64,000 nt of DNA from Simmondsia chinensis. Lineage: Eukaryota; Streptophyta; Magnoliopsida; Caryophyllales; Simmondsiaceae. The notes under the pieces are model-generated. The model was given only the letters and a program-made list of their open reading frames with translations, ran no database searches and was not told the DNA's origin. A program made the translations under genes and the position numbers. This document shows, piece after piece, positions 1 through 11,080 of this stretch (positions are counted from its first letter, which is position 1; every line of letters starts with the position of its first letter). Location: the NCBI GenBank assembly GCA_018398585.1, contig JAGTTD010000007.1, positions 33,694,911 to 33,758,910 of the forward strand, written 5' to 3'.

Positions 1-59
1 GTACGCATTATTTTTTGCAACAATCTAAAAGACGAATTTTCACGTACTTATATTTGAAT

Positions 60-1199
60 ATGGCAACCAAAATATCCCTTCCCGACATGTCTAAAGTTGA
101 GCCCCTTTACGAGAAGAACTATAAGAGGTGGTTCCAAAAAATTTTATTTTTTCTACAACTAGTATGTATTGATTACGTACTTTATGAGGCACCTGAAGGT
201 GAAAACGAGAAAAAAGCTTGTGAAGAAAAATTTACCATAGACGACCGAACCTATTGGATAAACTTACTGCATTACATGAGTGACGGACTCTTTGATATTT
301 ATGTAAAATTAAACACGGAAAAAGAGATTTGGGATTCCCTACAAAAAAAATATGGGGGTGATGATGCAGGGACTAGGAAATATGCAGTTAGTAAGTAGTT
401 AGATTTCAAATTCGTGGACAATAGACCAATAATTGAAATTCGTGGACAATAGACCAATAATTGAAATTCGTGGACAATAGACCAATAATTGATCAAGTTC
501 ATAAATATGAAAATATAGTAACTACTCTTTTGTTGGAAGGCCTTAAAACTTGCGAAATAACTCAGGCATATGTTTTAATTGAAAAACTTCCACCTTCTTG
601 GAAGGATTATAGAAACCTACTTATACAAAAAAAAAAGGGGGGACTTGACATTAGAGGAGTTAGTGAACCACTTAAAAATTGAAGAAGAAAATAGGCTTAA
701 GGACAGGAGGTACGCATACTCCGACCAATCTAAAGCTAATATTGTCAAAGTTAGGCCTAGTACTACTGACAGGTTTAAGAACAAAGGAAAAACGCAACAC
801 TCAAATTTCAAGCCTGGTGGAAAGATTCAAAAGCCAAACAACAAATTCCTTGGAGATTGCTATCACTGTGGAAAACATGGACATATGGCCAAAGACTGCA
901 GAAGTAAAAGGAACCAGTCTAAAGACCCGAAAAACAAAGCACACCTTGTAGAAGCGGAGAATATTGTAGCTGTTGTTTCAAAGGTGAACCTGGTAAACAA
1001 CATGACCGAGTGGATAGTGGATACCGGGGCTACCAGGCATATCTGCAGAAACAGAAGCATGTTCCACGAATACCAAAAAATGTCCGATGGAGAGGTGGTC
1101 TATATGGGCAATTCTGTAGCTGCACCAATTCTGGGAAAAGGGAAGATTTCTTTAAAACTCACTTCTAGAAAGCTTCTTACTTTAACAAATGTGCTGCAT
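60..1199 (+). pseudogene. copia gag and protease, broken
   Basis: The start ATG is at 60. Gag would package element RNA, and the protease would cleave the polyprotein. The first 113 codons are open, then a TGG-to-TAG change gives a stop at 396-398; the second copy has Trp here. A 28-bp segment tripled at 408-491 adds 56 bp and shifts the frame. The reading then resumes at ~461 and ~579. The nucleocapsid knuckle reads CYHCGKHGHMAKDC (near 858-900), and the protease active-site segment reads WIVDTGATRHIC (near 1010-1046). The sequence stops at the solo-LTR insertion. Confidence 0.9.
408..491 (+). repeat. Three tandem copies of a 28-bp gag segment
   Basis: Units lie at 408-435, 436-463 and 464-491 and are essentially identical. 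The second copia copy has one unit at the same place, so two units were gained here. The 56-bp gain is not a multiple of three and breaks gag. Confidence 0.95.
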
Positions 1200-2568
1200 T
1201 GATGTGATTTAAATGTGTGTTTTAAAACTGTTTACTCGCAAGCGTACGAGATCGTAGTAGCTTTGTCGGGTATACGGGTCGTATCCACAAGAAATTGTGT
1301 CAAGTTAGATTTACTGATTAACAAGCAGCTTGAATTTTTGATTTTTTTTGTTGTTTGAATGAGTTGTAAGCTAAATTACTAAAACTGAATATAAAGTGAG
1401 TGCGACAATTCAATTGAGGTTAGTTTAAGGAGTGAATTCAGGGTAGCTCAACACATATCCCGTTGGTTAATATATAAATTAGGGCTTAGGGTAATGAACT
1501 AGTCTAAAAGCATAACCTATCTTAGCACCCCAGATGTAGCATAGGTTATCTCATTAGCATTACTTAATTCCTTTGTTACTCCTAATTTAATATTAACTTA
1601 TATAAAAGATTGGGTTCAGGGTTGGGTACAACCTCAACCCTGGCCACGCGTGAATTCCTGTTATGTTATGGTCTAGGCTACAAGCACAAGACTAATCACT
1701 GCAAAGTTGGAGATCCAGTCATGGCTACAAGCACACATACAAAGAATATCCAACAATCATAAAAAACTCCCCACAGGGGTGCGAATATAACATAACTAAA
1801 TCAATCATCAAAAGCATAATATAAATCTAGGATACGGGCGGCTACCCGCCCTTCATCCCTAAACTAAGAAAGTTTACTCCTCCATGGGAGTTTTACACAT
1901 CCTTAAATTTATATAAAAGAAGATACTATACGTAAAATAAATAAAAGAGTAAACTCCCTCAATCTTCGTGTCGATGCCAATCCGAGCCTGAATTCTCCCA
2001 ATATTCCAACTGCTTGCGCTTCAGCTTTTGAGAACCTGTAGACCTCGTAGCGGCTTCGGGTTTGAGAGAAAGGGGAGGACGTGCGGCCAGAAAAAAAGCG
2101 TCCCCAGGGCTGACTTTCCCTTCTCTATTTATAAGCGCAGGAGGAGTTAGGGTTCCGTACGGAACCATCCTGATCGATCGGTGAGCTCACGCAAAACTTC
2201 CGATCGATCGGTGAGCTCACGCAAAACTCCCGATCGATCTGCAAGCTCTCGGTTAGTTTCCCTAACCCAGGAGCTACTAATCGATCGGTTCTTTGACCCC
2301 CTTTTCTTGATTAAGCACCGAAGCGCTATGGAATATACTCGGTTCACCAAATTATGATCCAATGGGTCTTTCATCTGCACAAATGGTTGGGCTTCTCCAA
2401 TCAGTCTTCAAAAAAGCCTCAATAATGCTTGGTTCTGCCAAAATTCTTCTTTCTTCCGCTTTGATGTGTTCCACATGAAAGTGTACCTAAATAACAACTG
2501 AACACACATGTAGAAGCCGAATATATGACAAAAATGGGAAATAAAATATGTAAAAATCATGCGTATCA
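1200..2568. mobile_element. Solo LTR inserted in copia copy 1
   Basis: This 1,369-bp block starts TGATGTGATT and ends ATGCGTATCA (TG...CA). It is flanked by a 5-bp duplication, TGCAT, at 1195-1199 and 2569-2573. The second copia copy is uninterrupted at this point (near 8086). There is no coding sequence, primer-binding site or polypurine tract inside, as expected for a solo LTR left by LTR-LTR recombination. Its length and 5' end suggest a large Ty3/gypsy element of Tat/Athila type; this assignment is a guess. Confidence 0.88.
2171..2260. repeat. 30-bp tandem repeat in the solo LTR
   Basis: Three units start at 2171, 2201 and 2231. Each begins with GATCGATCG-like sequence followed by GTGAGCTCAC. 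The first two are nearly identical and the third is diverged. GATCGATC and GAGCTC are self-complementary, so the units could fold or bind protein symmetrically; nothing shows that they do. Confidence 0.85.
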
Positions 2569-2573
2569 TGCAT

Positions 2574-3736
2574 GTGTCTGATATGCATAGAAATTTGATA
2601 TCGGGTAGTCTTTTAATCAAAGCTGGGTTGCAATTATTTTTTGATTCAGACAAATTAGTCTTGACCAGGAACGGGGACTTTGTGAGCAAAGGTTTTTGTA
2701 ATGGTGGCCTTTTTGTTCTTGATGCTGTTTGCATGAATAACAATGTTAGTACCTCTTTTGATTATATTGTTGAATTTCTTGAATTGTGGCATGGTCGCTT
2801 AGGACGTATAAATGTTGAATCAATTAAACGGCTTAATAAAATAAACATGATCACTAACTTCCGTGATGTCAACTTTAATAAGTGTGACGTATGTGTACAA
2901 GCTAAATATGCTAAAAATCCTTTAAGTCGATCGAGAGACAAGCTGAACTTCTTGAACTAGTTTACACTGATTTAGGAGACTATAAAAGTCTGATGAGTAG
3001 AGGTGGGAAAAGATACTACATAACCTTTGTAGATGATCACTCCAGATACTAAATGGTATATCTCTTAAGTACTAAAGATGAAGCAGAAAAAATATTTTCA
3101 AAATACAAAGCTGAAGCAGAAAATCAGTTAGGAAGAACAATAAAAAGAGTTAGGTCTAATAGAGGAGGAGAATATAATCCAACCTCTCTAGAAAGATTCT
3201 GTGAGAAAAATGGAATAATACTTGAGCGAAGTCCTCCCTACTGCCCACAATCTAACAGTGTTGCAGAGAGGAAAAATAGAACTTTAAAAGGTATGATGAA
3301 TGCTATGCTTATTAGTTCTAGACTACTTGACAACATGTATGGGGAGGCGATATTATCTGCTTATCATATACTTAATAGAGTTCCTCGTGAAAAACTAGAT
3401 AAAACCCCATATAAAATGTGGAAAGGTTATGCGCCTAATCTAAAATACCTAAAAGTGTGGGGGTGTCTAGCCAAGGTTAGATTACCCGACTTTAAACAGA
3501 GTAAAATTGGACCTAAGACTGTTGATTCTGTCTTTATTGGGTATGCTCATTATAGTGCTGCTTATCATTTTTTGATCAAAGGATCTAATAACTCATATGC
3601 ATGTGGTAGCATTATGGAATCAAGAGATGTTGAATTCTTTGAGCATATATTTTCCTTGAAATCTAATGATGCACAACCTACTAGTTTGCTTTCTCAAAAT
3701 ATAACCACTAATCATATGATAATACTAACGATATAG
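2574..3736 (+). pseudogene. copia pre-integrase and integrase, broken
   Basis: The pre-integrase zinc region contains WHGRLGRINVESI and CDVC spacing. The integrase core follows after a frameshift near 2940: the frame containing VYTDLGD (first catalytic Asp) is then broken by a stop at ~3050 (TCG to TAA relative to the sister copy). From 3053 it is open to 3736. The second catalytic position reads RSNRGGEY, where the family has RSDRGGEY, so the Asp is lost. The Glu region (PQSNSVAERKNRTLKG) is kept. This could not integrate DNA. Confidence 0.9.
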
Positions 3737-3738
3737 AC

Positions 3739-5412
3739 ACTCCTGAAATTCGAAGGAGTAAAAGAGCTCGGAAAGAAACCAACTTTGGACCTGATTTTTT
3801 TACCACTTTCCTATCAGAAGATAATTTCATAAATGAAGAAATTACAAATGTCTATATATTAGAGGAAGACCCTAAAACCTATGATGAGGCTATAAGATCA
3901 GTTGACTCTACCTTTTGGAAAGAAGCTATTAATAGCGAACTAGAATCAATTCTAAGTAATCACACATGGAAATTGGTAGACCTTCCTAGAGGTTGTCAGC
4001 CAATAGGTTGTAAGTCGGTCTTTAGAAAGAAAATGAGGGATGATGAGACAATAGACAAGTTTAAGGCAAGGTTAGTGGCTAAGGGTTGCATCCAGAAAAA
4101 GGAGTTAGACTATTTCGATACTTATTCACCTGTCGCTAAAATAGCAACAATTAGAACCTTGATCGCCCTTGCATCTATTCATGATTTAGTAATGCATCAA
4201 ATGGATGTTAAAACGGCATTTCTTAACGGTGACCTAGACTAAGAGATTTACATGGAGCATCCTGAGGGTTTTATTGTTCCTGGTAATGAAAAGAAAGTTT
4301 GTAAACTTGTAAAATCTCTATACGGTCTCAAACACGCACTTAAACAGTGGCATGAGAAATTTAACAGTACACTAGAAGCTAAAAATTTTCTAGTAAACAA
4401 TAGTGATTCTTGTGTGTATTCTAAATCTAACTCAAGCGGATGTGTAATAGTTTGTCTATATGCTGATGGTATGCTAATATTTGGCACGAATTTGAATGTT
4501 GTTAGTGAAACGAAAAACTTTCTATGCTCTAAATTTGACAAGAAAGATATGGGTGAGGCAGACATGATTCTAGGAGTTAAAATTGTGAGAACTCCTGAAG
4601 GCATAAGCCTAAACCAATCTCACTATGTTGAGAAGATACTTAGAAAGTTTAACATGGTTAATACTGATCCTGTTAGAACACCTTATGATCCTAGTGTACA
4701 TCTAACTAAACATAAAGGTGTTGCTATGTGCCAATCTGAGTATGCCAAAATAATTGATAGTGTTATGTTTCTGATGAACTATACTAGACCTGACATTGCA
4801 TATGCTGTAAGTAGACTCAGTAGGTACACACATAATCCTAATCAAGAGCATTGGAATACGTTAAAAAGATTGCTTAAATACTTTAAAGGAACTGTGGATT
4901 GGGGACTTCACTTTGGAAAGTTTCCCGCTATTTTAGAAGGATATAGTGATGCCAATTGCGTGTCTGATAATGATGAAATTAATTCCACTAGTGGATATGT
5001 GTTCACACTAACTGGAGGTGCTATATCCTGGAAATCATCTAAGCAATCTTGTACTGCTACGTCTACTATAAAATCAGAGTTTATTGCTCTTGAGTTGGAA
5101 GGTCATGAAGCCGAGTGAATAAGAAGTCTATTGGGAGACGTGCCATTGTGGAAGCTTCCAGCTCCATCAGTGTCACTTCACTGTGACAGTCAAGCTGCAA
5201 TTGCTGTGGCTAAGAACAAGGTTTATAATGGCAAGAGGAGACACATTCGTCTCAGGCATAAGACCGTGAAAGATTTACAAGAAAGTGGAGTGATATCACT
5301 AGACTGTGTAAAATCTGAAAAGAATCTTGCGGATCCGTTGACAAAAGGCCTTTGTCGTAAAATGATTGTAGAAACATCTAGGGGGATGGGATTAAAGTCT
5401 ATACATGAATAA
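3739..5412 (+). pseudogene. copia reverse transcriptase and RNase H, broken
   Basis: The RT begins in a frame-shifted part (SVDSTFWKEAINSELESI near 3898-3955). It continues through the RT fingers (3973-4242), has a stop at ~4240, then is open from 4252 to 5118. The YVDD-box equivalent reads YADGML near 4459, so the second catalytic Asp has become Gly. A stop at 5116-5118 precedes the RNase H end (5131-5412), which keeps HCDSQAAIAVAKN and ADPLTKGL, typical of the copia C-terminus. Confidence 0.9.
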
Positions 5413-6009
5413 ACTGTGATGTATCCAACCTGGTCTTAACAAGTTCAATGTGAAAAGTCATAGTTTATTCGAAGAATGCACTGTGTTAATGTTGTCCCTC
5501 CCTATGGTGTGACAGTGCGGAGACGGGTCTACAGCCATATGTTTGGTGGTGTAAGTTAGGCTTGCACTTGATGGACATTGAGTGTATGTTACCAAGAGGT
5601 AAGGTTGAGCTTAAGCTCTTAATGGACCCCTATCCATATATTTGGTGGTGTGAGGTAACACACACTTGACGGGATCTACCTATATAGGTGTGGGAGTTTG
5701 GCCGCTCTCTATGAAGGATTAAGACTTGCCTTCTAGAGCGCCTATGAATATCCAGGATGAGCGCATGGCCAATAAAACGCACCAAATCGCAGGAGTTGTT
5801 GAGATCTGGAGTTTGGTATGCGTCCAAGTGGAAGACTATACAACCCCTTGTGAGGTTCAAGACGAAAGTCACCTTGGAAGATGTTGGTCCTAAACTTGGG
5901 TGGCACTAGGTGACGATTCAAGTCGCAAGACATTGGCACTGAAGAGCTAAACTCCCTTTGCCCAATCTATTCCTATCTTTCTTTCTCGCTTGTTTCCTTT
6001 GTGGGGGAG
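5413..6009 (+). other. copia 3' untranslated region and polypurine tract
   Basis: About 600 bp without an ORF separates the RNase H stop from the LTR. It contains a repeated phrase (around TATTTGGTGGTGT, near 5540 and 5640). It ends in a purine run, GTGGGGGAG, at 6001-6009, the expected plus-strand primer just before an LTR starting TGTTGG. Confidence 0.8.
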
Positions 6010-6950
6010 TGTTGGAAAAATAATGCAAGCTAAACTTAAAAATTATGAAAAAATTACATCCCACTTTGACAATACAAGAAGGAACCCTCTATCCCACATA
6101 GACAATTTAAGGGGTTTTAGTTGGGTTTATAAGGGTATGTTTTCTCAACCCAATTGAATTAAGCCTTGGGTGAAGGAATGGTGGGAACCACACGCGCGTG
6201 TGCCGCCCGCCCCGCCATGCCCGGGTGTGGGTGTGTGTGTGGGTGAGCTTTTTCTCACTGAGTATATTTATTTTACGGAAAAAATATTTTACTGCAGCCA
6301 TTACCGCTACTTCTCTGCTGTTATTAATATAATTAAAATTCAGATCCGGTCTGCATTTGAACGTTGCTAATTAACATGATTGTAATGACAATTAGCCGTT
6401 TAAGAACGTTGCTTATGCCTTAAAATTCAGATCTAGCTTTGCTACTGCTCAAGCTTTAGTATAAATATGATGGCTTACATGATCATCCCATGAAAAAAAC
6501 AGAACATTCCTCTCCAACACTACCTTCTCTTATTCCATCCCTCCTTTCTCTCTTAAATCCTTGGGCAAAGTTCTCGTTCTCTCCTACCCGATGATTAACG
6601 AGTGCACGTTAGGAGTCGGACCGTGTTAATCTTGGAGGACGGCCGCTGATACTACTGCATGCACCGGAGCAGCGGCGAAATCGTATTTTCTAATCTACTT
6701 TTCCTCTTTCGGTATTATTTGAGTGCCGTGTTCATTTATTTGGCTGCGTCCTTCCACTACAAAATTACTGAAATTCTTACTGCATTATATCGAGGTTTAA
6801 CACTGAATTTTTAACTGATTTTTGATTTAAATCACGCTGTTTAATTTACAGTAATTTGCAGATTATTTTTACTGCTTTTCGCTGTAATTTTTGGCAGTAA
6901 TTTCGCTGTATTGTACGCAGTATTTTACGCAATATTTTCATTGTACGCAT
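6010..6950 (+). mobile_element. copia LTR shared by copies 1 and 2
   Basis: It starts TGTTGGAAAAATAATGC at 6010, directly after the polypurine tract of copy 1. A TATA box (TATAAATA, 6460-6467) marks the likely promoter. A short GT-rich, GC-rich stretch is at 6190-6245. Copy 2's leader follows with no other DNA between, so this LTR is both the 3' LTR of copy 1 and the 5' LTR of copy 2. The right boundary is not resolved: no clear TGGTATCAGA primer site is visible, so the end at ~6950 is approximate. Confidence 0.75.
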
Positions 6951-7001
6951 TATTTTTTGCAACAATCTAAAAGACGAATTTTCACATACTTATATTTGAA
7001 C

Positions 7002-8956
7002 ATGGCAACCAAAATACCCCTTCCCGACATGTCTAAAGTTGAGCCACTTGACGGGAAGAACTATAAGAGGTGGTCCCAAAAAAATTTATTTTTTCTACAA
7101 CTAGTATGCATTGATTTAGTGCTTAATGAGAAAAAGGCACCTGAAGGTGATAACGAGAAAAAAAGCTTATGAAGAAAAATTCACCGTAGACGACCGAACC
7201 CGTAGGGGAAACTTACTGCATTACTTGAGAGATAGGTTCTTTGATATTTATGTAAAATTAAACACAGCAAAAGAGATTTGGGATTCCCTACAGAAAAAAT
7301 ATGGGGGTGATGATGCAGGGACTAGGAAATATGCAGTTAGTAAGTGGTTAGATTTCAAATTTGTGGACAATAGACCAATAATTGATCAAGTCCATGAATA
7401 TGAAAATATAGTAATTACTCTTTTGTTGAAAGGCCTTAAAATTTGCGAAATAACTCAAGTATTTGTTTTAATTGAAAAACTTCCACCTTCTTGGAAGGAT
7501 TATAGAAACCTACTTATGCATAAAAAGAAGGACTTGACATTAGAGGAGTTAGTGAACCACTTAAAAGTTGAAGAAGAAAATAGGCTTAAGGACAGGGGGT
7601 ACGCATACTCCGACCAATCTAAAGCTAATATTATCAAAGCTAGGCCTAGTACTACTGACAGGTTCAAGAACAAAGGAAAAAAGCATCACTCAAATTTCAA
7701 GCCCGGTGGAAAGATTCAAAAGCCAAACAACAAATCCCTCAGAGATTGCTATCATTGTGGAAAATAGGGACATATGGCCAAAGACTGCAGAAGTAAAAGA
7801 AACTAGCCTAAAGACCCGAAAAACAAAGTCCACCTTGTAGAAGCGGAGAATATTGTAGAAGTTGTTTCTGAGGTGAACCTGGTAAACAACATGACTGAGT
7901 GGATAGTGGATACCGGGGCTACCAGGCATATCTGCACAAATAGAAACATGTTCCACGAATACCAGAAAATGTCCGCTGGAGAGGTGGTCTATATGGGCAA
8001 TTCTGCAACTGCACCAATCCTGAAAAAAGGGAAGATTTCCTTAAAACTCACTTCTGGAAAGTTTCTTACTTTAACAAATGTGCTGCATGTGTCTGATATG
8101 CATAGAAATTTGATTGCGGGTAATCTTTTAATCAAAGCTGGGTAGAAATTATCTTTTGATTCAGACAAATTAGTCTTGACCAGGAACGAGAACTTTGTGG
8201 GCAAGGGTTTTCGTAATGGTGGCCTTTTTGTTCTTGATGTTGTTTGCATGAATAACAATGCTAGTACCTCTTCTGCTTATATTGTTGAATCTCTTGAATT
8301 ATGGCATGGTCGCTTAGGACATATAAATGTTGAATCAATTAAACAGCTTAAGAAAATGAACATGATTCCTAACTTCAGTGATGTCAATTTTAATAAGTGT
8401 AAAGTATGTGTAGAAGCTAAATATGCTAAAAAAACCCTTTACATCTATTGAGAAACGAACTGAATTTCTTGAACTAGTTCACACTAATTTAGAAAACTAT
8501 AAAAGTCTGAAGAGTAGAGGTGGAAAAAGATACTGCATGAACTTTGTAGATGATCACTCTAGATACTCGATGGTATATCTCCTAAGTATTAAAGATGAGG
8601 CAGAAGAAATATTTTCAAAATACAAAGTTGAAGCAGAAAATCAGTTAGGAAAAAAAAGAAAAAGAGTTAGGTCTGATAGAGGAGGAGAATATGATCCAAC
8701 CTTTCTAGAAAGATTCTGTGAGAAAAATGCAATAATACTTGAGCGAAGCCCTCCCTATTGCCCACAATCTAACGGTGTTGCAGAGAAGAAAAATAGAACT
8801 TTAAAAGGTATGATGAATGCTATGCTTATTAGTTCTGGACTACTTGACAACATGTGGGGGGAGGCGATATTATCTGATTGTCATGTACTTAATAGAGTTC
8901 CTCATAAAAAACTAGATAAAACCCCATATGAAATGTGGAAAGGTTATGCGCCTAAA
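7002..8956 (+). pseudogene. Ty1/copia copy 2: gag, protease and part of integrase, truncated
   Basis: The ATG at 7002 starts a gag close to that of copy 1. An extra A in a run near 7160 (seven A's versus six in copy 1) shifts the frame; the reading continues to 7767. There a stop falls inside the zinc knuckle (after CYHCGK), and another follows soon. The protease (WIVDTGATRHIC) starts near 7900. The pre-integrase is broken by a stop near 8143, then the integrase is open from 8423. Here the first catalytic Asp is Asn (VHTNLEN), while RSDRGGEY is intact. Similarity to copy 1 ends abruptly at ~8956, so the rest of integrase, RT, RNase H and a 3' LTR are absent. Confidence 0.9.
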
Positions 8957-9408
8957 TTATGGATACAACAGACGACCATGGATGTCAAGCTGCCTTGTAA
9001 AGTCACTCGAGCACGGATGATGATGGCCAAGTACAATGCGTGGAGCACAACACAGTGGTACGTAGCAATGGACGAGCACTTTGAGTTATTGGCCAAGTCG
9101 GGAGAATGGTCGTGGTTGGGGATAAGGGTTGTTTATCTTTTGATGATGGGTATTTTAGCATAATGTCATAGACATGACAATCTTTGTTTGTTATTGATAT
9201 AAAACTATTAGGATAAATTGCGTTATTCTTGGCGATGATAGATAGAGATCACAACTGTAATGTATATATGAGGATGTTAGACATTGAAGAAATATGATGT
9301 CGTATGTATCTTTCAATATCCTAATTATCGTAGGATATCTTTTTTCCCCCTAATTTTTGGGAAGGATATTATATTCTCTTCTACTTTCGGCATGTTTTTT
9401 TTTTGTTG
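8957..9408 (+). other. Non-copia sequence joined to truncated copia copy 2
   Basis: The open frame of the copy-2 integrase runs on for about 68 codons into unrelated sequence, to a stop at 9161-9163. I recognise no domain in the added part. The remainder to 9408 is AT-rich without an ORF of note. It is probably flanking DNA at a deletion or recombination breakpoint. Confidence 0.5.
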
Positions 9409-9425
9409 GTACATACATGCCATGT

Positions 9426-9625
9426 ATACTACAAGTTATTATCCACGCATTAATCTGTGTCCATAAGGCGACGAAGACTTTCCTCTCAGGTTGGGGGTCC
9501 TTGGAAACAGCCTCTCTTCAAGTTCACACCCTGAAGGGGGAAGGCTGCGTACATCTACCCTCCCCAGACCCCGCTTTTGCGGGAGCCTTTAAGGCACTGG
9601 GATTGTTGTTGTTGTTGTTGTTGTT
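9426..9625 (+). mobile_element. TTG-tailed SINE, complete by target duplications
   Basis: It is flanked by a perfect 17-bp duplication, GTACATACATGCCATGT, at 9409-9425 and 9626-9642. The body contains GGAAACAGCCTCTCTTC, GGCTGCGTACATC and CCCCAGACCCCGC and ends in TTG repeats. The tail and body recall the plant TS/Au type of SINE. The first ~55 bp match neither the 5S rRNA head of the copies at 37343 and 51956 nor a tRNA that I can see. A SINE is moved by LINE enzymes and encodes no protein. Confidence 0.9.
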
Positions 9626-9642
9626 GTACATACATGCCATGT

Positions 9643-10784
9643 GGTTAACTATATACAAACGACATACTTCTAAACAAAGAGTTATTTACTCCGTTGGTTT
9701 CTAGTATTTATATTTTTTAAAAAATTGGTAAGGCAATTATGTGGGGTGGGGGAACGTGCCTTGAACCTGAGATTTCGAGGATGGCTTAAAGCATCTTCAA
9801 CCACTGGAGCACAAGAGTGTTGGGCTGTTTCTAATATTTATATATTTGTTGAAATTGTTTCCCTATATTTGTTTAAATTAGCCTTTTATTTTTTTTTTAA
9901 AGAGAAAAATTACCCCTTCTATTTTAATATTTAAATATTGGGTGCTAGTCAACACTACAGACCAGCTTAGTTATAATATAACAGACTATGTTAAATAAAA
10001 ATAAAAAAATTAATTTAAATAAATTTATAAATAATCTCGACTAAAAAGAACGAGAGTATTGGTGGGTTTTTCTCTCAGAAAAATGCTTCAGAACGTCCTC
10101 ATATTTCTAAATTTTTTAGATTGATTTTTTTATTCAAAATAATTTCTAATATTCATGATTTTGTTTAAATTAATTATATATTTTTCTTATATGAAATAAT
10201 CTGTTATAATTTATTTTATAACAAACTTACTCGCTCTTTTTTTTTTATTTTAGCCAATTTTAATCATCAAATAAGAAATTAATTTTATTATAAAATAAAA
10301 TATTAAAGACCATTTTAAATAAAAATAAAAATTAATTTGAACGAACTTAACATAGCAAGGTCGTCGATATATATAACTAAAAAAAAACCCAATTTTTATC
10401 ATCTAAAAAAACAAGAAAAGAAAGAAAGAAGTTATTTACTAGGCTTATCTTCTTTTTTTTTAGTTTTGTTTAAATTAATTTCTTTTTTTTAAATTGGTTC
10501 TTTATTTTTGTAGTATTATTTCAATTAATCTCTTATCATTTTCTTTTGTTTAAAATGTTGTAATATTTTAATCTATGACAAAATTATATCTTTATCATTT
10601 TAATTTTTACCTAATTTTGATAACTATGTGACCAATTTTATCATAAAATAAAAAATTATACTAATTTTAGTGAAAAATGAAAGACTAACTTAAATAAAAT
10701 TAGAAAGATAATACAAAAATAAGGGATAATTTTGAAAAGGGTCTAAACAACTCGAAAGAAAGAGGGAAAGGAGGAGGAGGGCCG
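9643..10784. other. AT-rich intergenic DNA
   Basis: No gene, tRNA or convincing repeat boundary is seen. Long A and T runs dominate from ~9960 to 10740, then a purine-rich stretch leads into a copia LTR end at 10785. Confidence 0.6.
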
Positions 10785-10852
10785 TGTTATGACCACCTAC
10801 AGATTTATGGAACCCCGAATAGAAAATAGCAAACACAAATTGAAAGGGAATG
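10785..10852 (-). mobile_element. Distal end of a copia 3' LTR (split by chromovirus)
   Basis: Read on the minus strand this ends GGTCATAACA, an LTR-like CA end. It continues the LTR at 15846-16109 once the chromovirus and its 5-bp duplication are taken out, giving an LTR of about 332 bp. Confidence 0.7.
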
Positions 10853-11066
10853 TGTTACACCTATTTAAGATATAACCTAGTTAGAGTTAGGGTTGTAAGT
10901 TAGAGTGAGATGAGATAGAGAAATAAAGAGAAAGAGATGAGAAGGAGAGTTAGGGAGAAGAAGAAATTTTTTGTTTTATTGATATCATCCCAAGAATACA
11001 AGCTTGATTTATATACTTTCCGAAAATCAAGCCCCTAATCAATTCTACGTATTATTATACGTAACA
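10853..11066 (-). repeat. Chromovirus 3' LTR
   Basis: 214 bp, TGTTAC at one end and GTAACA at the other, purine-rich in the middle. A G-rich tract (CCAGGGGGTA on the minus strand) lies immediately upstream and would be the polypurine tract. Confidence 0.92.
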
Positions 11067-11080
11067 ATACCCCCTGGATA

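Larger units (their letters stand above)
1..6009 (+). mobile_element. Ty1/copia retrotransposon copy 1, internal region (5' LTR outside window)
   Basis: The order gag, CCHC zinc knuckle, aspartic protease, integrase, reverse transcriptase, RNase H is seen along the plus strand, which is the Ty1/copia order (integrase before RT). The window opens inside the leader, at sequence that recurs at ~6945 before the second copy. A solo LTR (1200-2568) splits the element at the protease/pre-integrase junction. The internal region ends at a polypurine tract just before the LTR that starts at 6010. Several stops, frameshifts and lost catalytic residues show it is dead. The lineage is probably Tork-like, but this is only inferred. 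Confidence 0.92.
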
